Below, in pieces: positions 62,102 through 64,000 of a stretch of DNA of 64,000 nt. The notes beneath the pieces were generated by a model. That model saw only the letters and a program-made list of their open reading frames with translations, made no database searches and was not told the origin of the DNA. Origin of the DNA: Sinotaia quadrata (lineage: Eukaryota > Mollusca > Gastropoda > Architaenioglossa > Viviparidae). The stretch lies in assembly GCA_028829895.1 (NCBI GenBank), contig CM054183.1, forward strand, positions 72,899,571 through 72,963,570. Reading direction: 5' to 3'. Made by a program: the position numbers and the translations under genes. Each line of letters opens with the position of its first letter. The stretch's first letter is position 1.

Positions 62102-62182
62102 TTGCAATCTTTGCACACTTTTCCTCGAATGGCAAAGGTAGAACACAAATCACATGGTGCAAGCACAAAGTTGGAAGTATAT
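62102..62182 (-). CDS. ksr: KSR alternative exon B: first half of C1 finger
   Basis: This 81-nt exon has acceptor CTTCCTTAG before 62182 and donor TGCAA|GTAAGT after 62102. It encodes YTSNFVLAP and then CDLCSTFAIRGKVCKDCK, with a split codon at each end. Length, entry phase, exit phase and zinc-ligand spacing (C-x2-C, G-x2-C-x2-C) are identical to exon A at 62948-63028. Only 12 of 27 residues are the same, mostly structural ones. The frame and both splice sites are intact, so it is probably used. It would replace the Lys/His-rich loop of exon A with a more hydrophobic one. The order in transcription is A, B, then 54164-54252. Confidence 0.88.
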
Positions 62183-62947
62183 CTAAGGAAGGATATAAGA
62201 CAAAGTGGAAGTAAATACAAGGGAAAGCAATAGACCAAGTTGGAAATCAGTACAGCAAACTGGAAGGCACCTGCAAAGGATGGAATTTTGTAAGAGGTAA
62301 CTAAAAGTCTAAGGAAAACCAAACTGAAATCTAAAGAAAAAACTGTATGTCAATTACGACCGATGTTAAAAGATGATTCCAGACCAACAAGAAAGGAATA
62401 CCAAGATAATGTGAAAGTTAATCAAATAAAACTCAAACTCAAAGGATAAAATGGCACCAAATGTTACTGTAAGAACATTAATGAGTTTGAATATGTGTAC
62501 ATGGTAGCATTTGGTTAGAATATAACAAGCAATGAAAAAACTACAAATACAAATGCATATAACAGCGAGATATAATTAATTTTTTGAAAATAAAGACAAA
62601 GTGGTAGGAAAACTTCAGTTTAGGCATAGATGTTAAATAAGGATATTGTATTTGTGAAAGTTATCAAAGAATAAGAATGAAGCAAATAAACTTAATCTGT
62701 AGCTTTACATTTCTCTGTACATAAAGCAATTACAATGCTAGTGATACATTGGATACATATACATCACTGGTGGACAGAATGGTGCCATGCATTGAGATAT
62801 ATGAAGGGGACATGCACTGACGCTCATTGCTATGTAATGTCAACAAGCAGGAATATACAAAGTATGCCTGTACAACATGGGAGAAAAATGGGAAAAAAGC
62901 AAACGTTATAAAGGAGCTTGAAAATCCAATGGCTTTACTGTTCTTAC

Positions 62948-63028
62948 TTGCAGTCTTTGCACTTATTCCCCAGAATCATCTGCTTGTGACAATAGTCACA
63001 AGTTGTTATTTTGAAAGTATTTGTAAAC
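62948..63028 (-). CDS. ksr: KSR alternative exon A: first half of C1 finger
   Basis: This 81-nt exon has acceptor TTTTTTGCCCAAG before 63028 and donor TGCAA|GTAAGA after 62948. It encodes FTNTFKITT and then CDYCHKQMILGNKCKDCK. This resembles the canonical KSR/RAF C1 start (H-R-F, CxxC, GxKCxxC), so A looks like the standard version. The preceding exon, which should end with the His and start of the Arg codon, is beyond the window. A 765-nt intron separates it from exon B. Both exons splice in frame to 54164-54252. Zinc binding uses these four cysteines plus ligands from the shared exon. Confidence 0.92.
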
Positions 63029-64000
63029 CTTGGGCAAAAAATAACACAGAAAAGTAAAAAATGTCATACATAAATAAACAACTGTAATGTTTGTGAGTGA
63101 AATATGAAAAATTTCAATAAAACACAATCTAGTTGTATGGATTTAACAAAAGTGAGTTTAAAACAAATATGATTCTAAAAGTCAAGATATTTAAGAAAAA
63201 TTAACCTAAATAAACAAATAAATATTTAAAATGTGTTGCCTGTCCTATTCCGAGAGAAAATAACAGTGCTATTAATAATAACTCTACATATATTTATAAC
63301 TTGTTGGGCTTTTTGGTTACTTGTATGATTTTTCTTTTAGTATTATACTTTAACTTTAATAAATAGTTTCTCTGGGGTTTGAAACAATAATCCATATATA
63401 ATTAACAAAATACTCATTTTTTAATTCGGGTTGCTTTTTACATTACTGACAATGCTTATAAAATCTAAACAGAAAGTTCATCAAATTCACTATTTTGGCC
63501 TGATCGCATAACAAACACAGATATACCTAATTTACATTATTATAAAACTAGGTATAACTTTACAATTCATAACAAACAAATAAATTAGCTTAAATGAAGC
63601 AGCATTTGGGTATGACAAATGGATTCTGTCTCTTAAATCTGTTTTATGCCTGAATCCTAAACAATAACTTCTGCAACTTTAATAGAACAATTATCAAGAG
63701 TTGTTTCCCAAATAATGTTCATTCACTAGCGCTACTAGTTTTATGGGAATTACCTGTTGTACGAATAAATAATATTGTACCTAGAAACAAAGTTTAATAA
63801 CACATAATTTATAATCAGATTTCTAAATAATTGCTGATTGTTGTTGCAATGATATTGAGGTTTAAGTAAAAGTTAAAAATTAATGAAATAAATACACATT
63901 ATTTTGTAACAGTATACTGACTAGATCACAGGGTTCGTAGGCAATTTAGAAAAAAATTTCAAGAGCTTTTCGAGGACTTTTTTAAGAACTGAGGATTATG
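63029..64000. other. KSR intron sequence at window edge
   Basis: AT-rich. No further C1-like or N-terminal KSR exon was recognised before the window ends. Confidence 0.45.

Overview
This is a window of AT-rich nuclear DNA from an invertebrate animal. It contains spliceosomal introns, LINE, hAT, mariner-like and LTR elements, and many minisatellites. The repeat mix would fit a mollusc or another lophotrochozoan, but that assignment is inference. There are no prokaryotic gene structures, and nearly all open frames longer than 60 codons are chance or transposon-derived.

One host gene spans almost the whole window on the minus strand: a KSR (kinase suppressor of Ras) orthologue, the scaffold and pseudokinase of the RAF-MEK-ERK cascade. 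Ten exons can be placed, from position 63028 down to 5567. Reading frames and splice phases agree across every junction. They encode the C1 (CA3) zinc finger, a Ser/Thr/Pro-rich linker with an FHFP ERK-docking motif (FxFP), a spacer, and the N-lobe of the kinase domain up to the gatekeeper threonine. The N-terminal exons lie beyond 64000. The remaining kinase exons are not seen and probably lie beyond position 1. The best finding is a pair of equal-length (81 nt), equal-phase exons (63028-62948 and 62182-62102), each encoding the first half of the C1 finger. They look like mutually exclusive alternative exons. A possible alternative terminal exon (5421-5310) would truncate KSR inside the kinase domain.

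The very long introns are filled with mobile DNA. From left to right: a decayed LINE (640-2863); a putative cut-and-paste element with 14-bp inverted ends and a 6-bp target duplication (8826-11134); a hAT remnant (13923-14696); a decayed plus-strand hAT transposase (15751-16900); a 2.1-kb hAT element carrying a non-transposase Thr/Gln-rich ORF (19440-21583); and a very young, apparently non-coding LTR retrotransposon with 2.55-kb LTRs and a perfect 5-bp target duplication (24070-31630). These are followed by an older truncated LTR of the same family (35778-37736); a 224-bp hAT MITE inside a minisatellite (46633-46856); a mariner-like element (50197-53323) split by a solo LTR of another family (50518-52162); and a second copy of the cargo-bearing hAT (58262-60484).

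Minisatellites with units of about 40-200 bp are very frequent, and several lie at or close to KSR splice sites. No tRNA, rRNA or CRISPR was found. Unannotated intronic stretches are listed as such.
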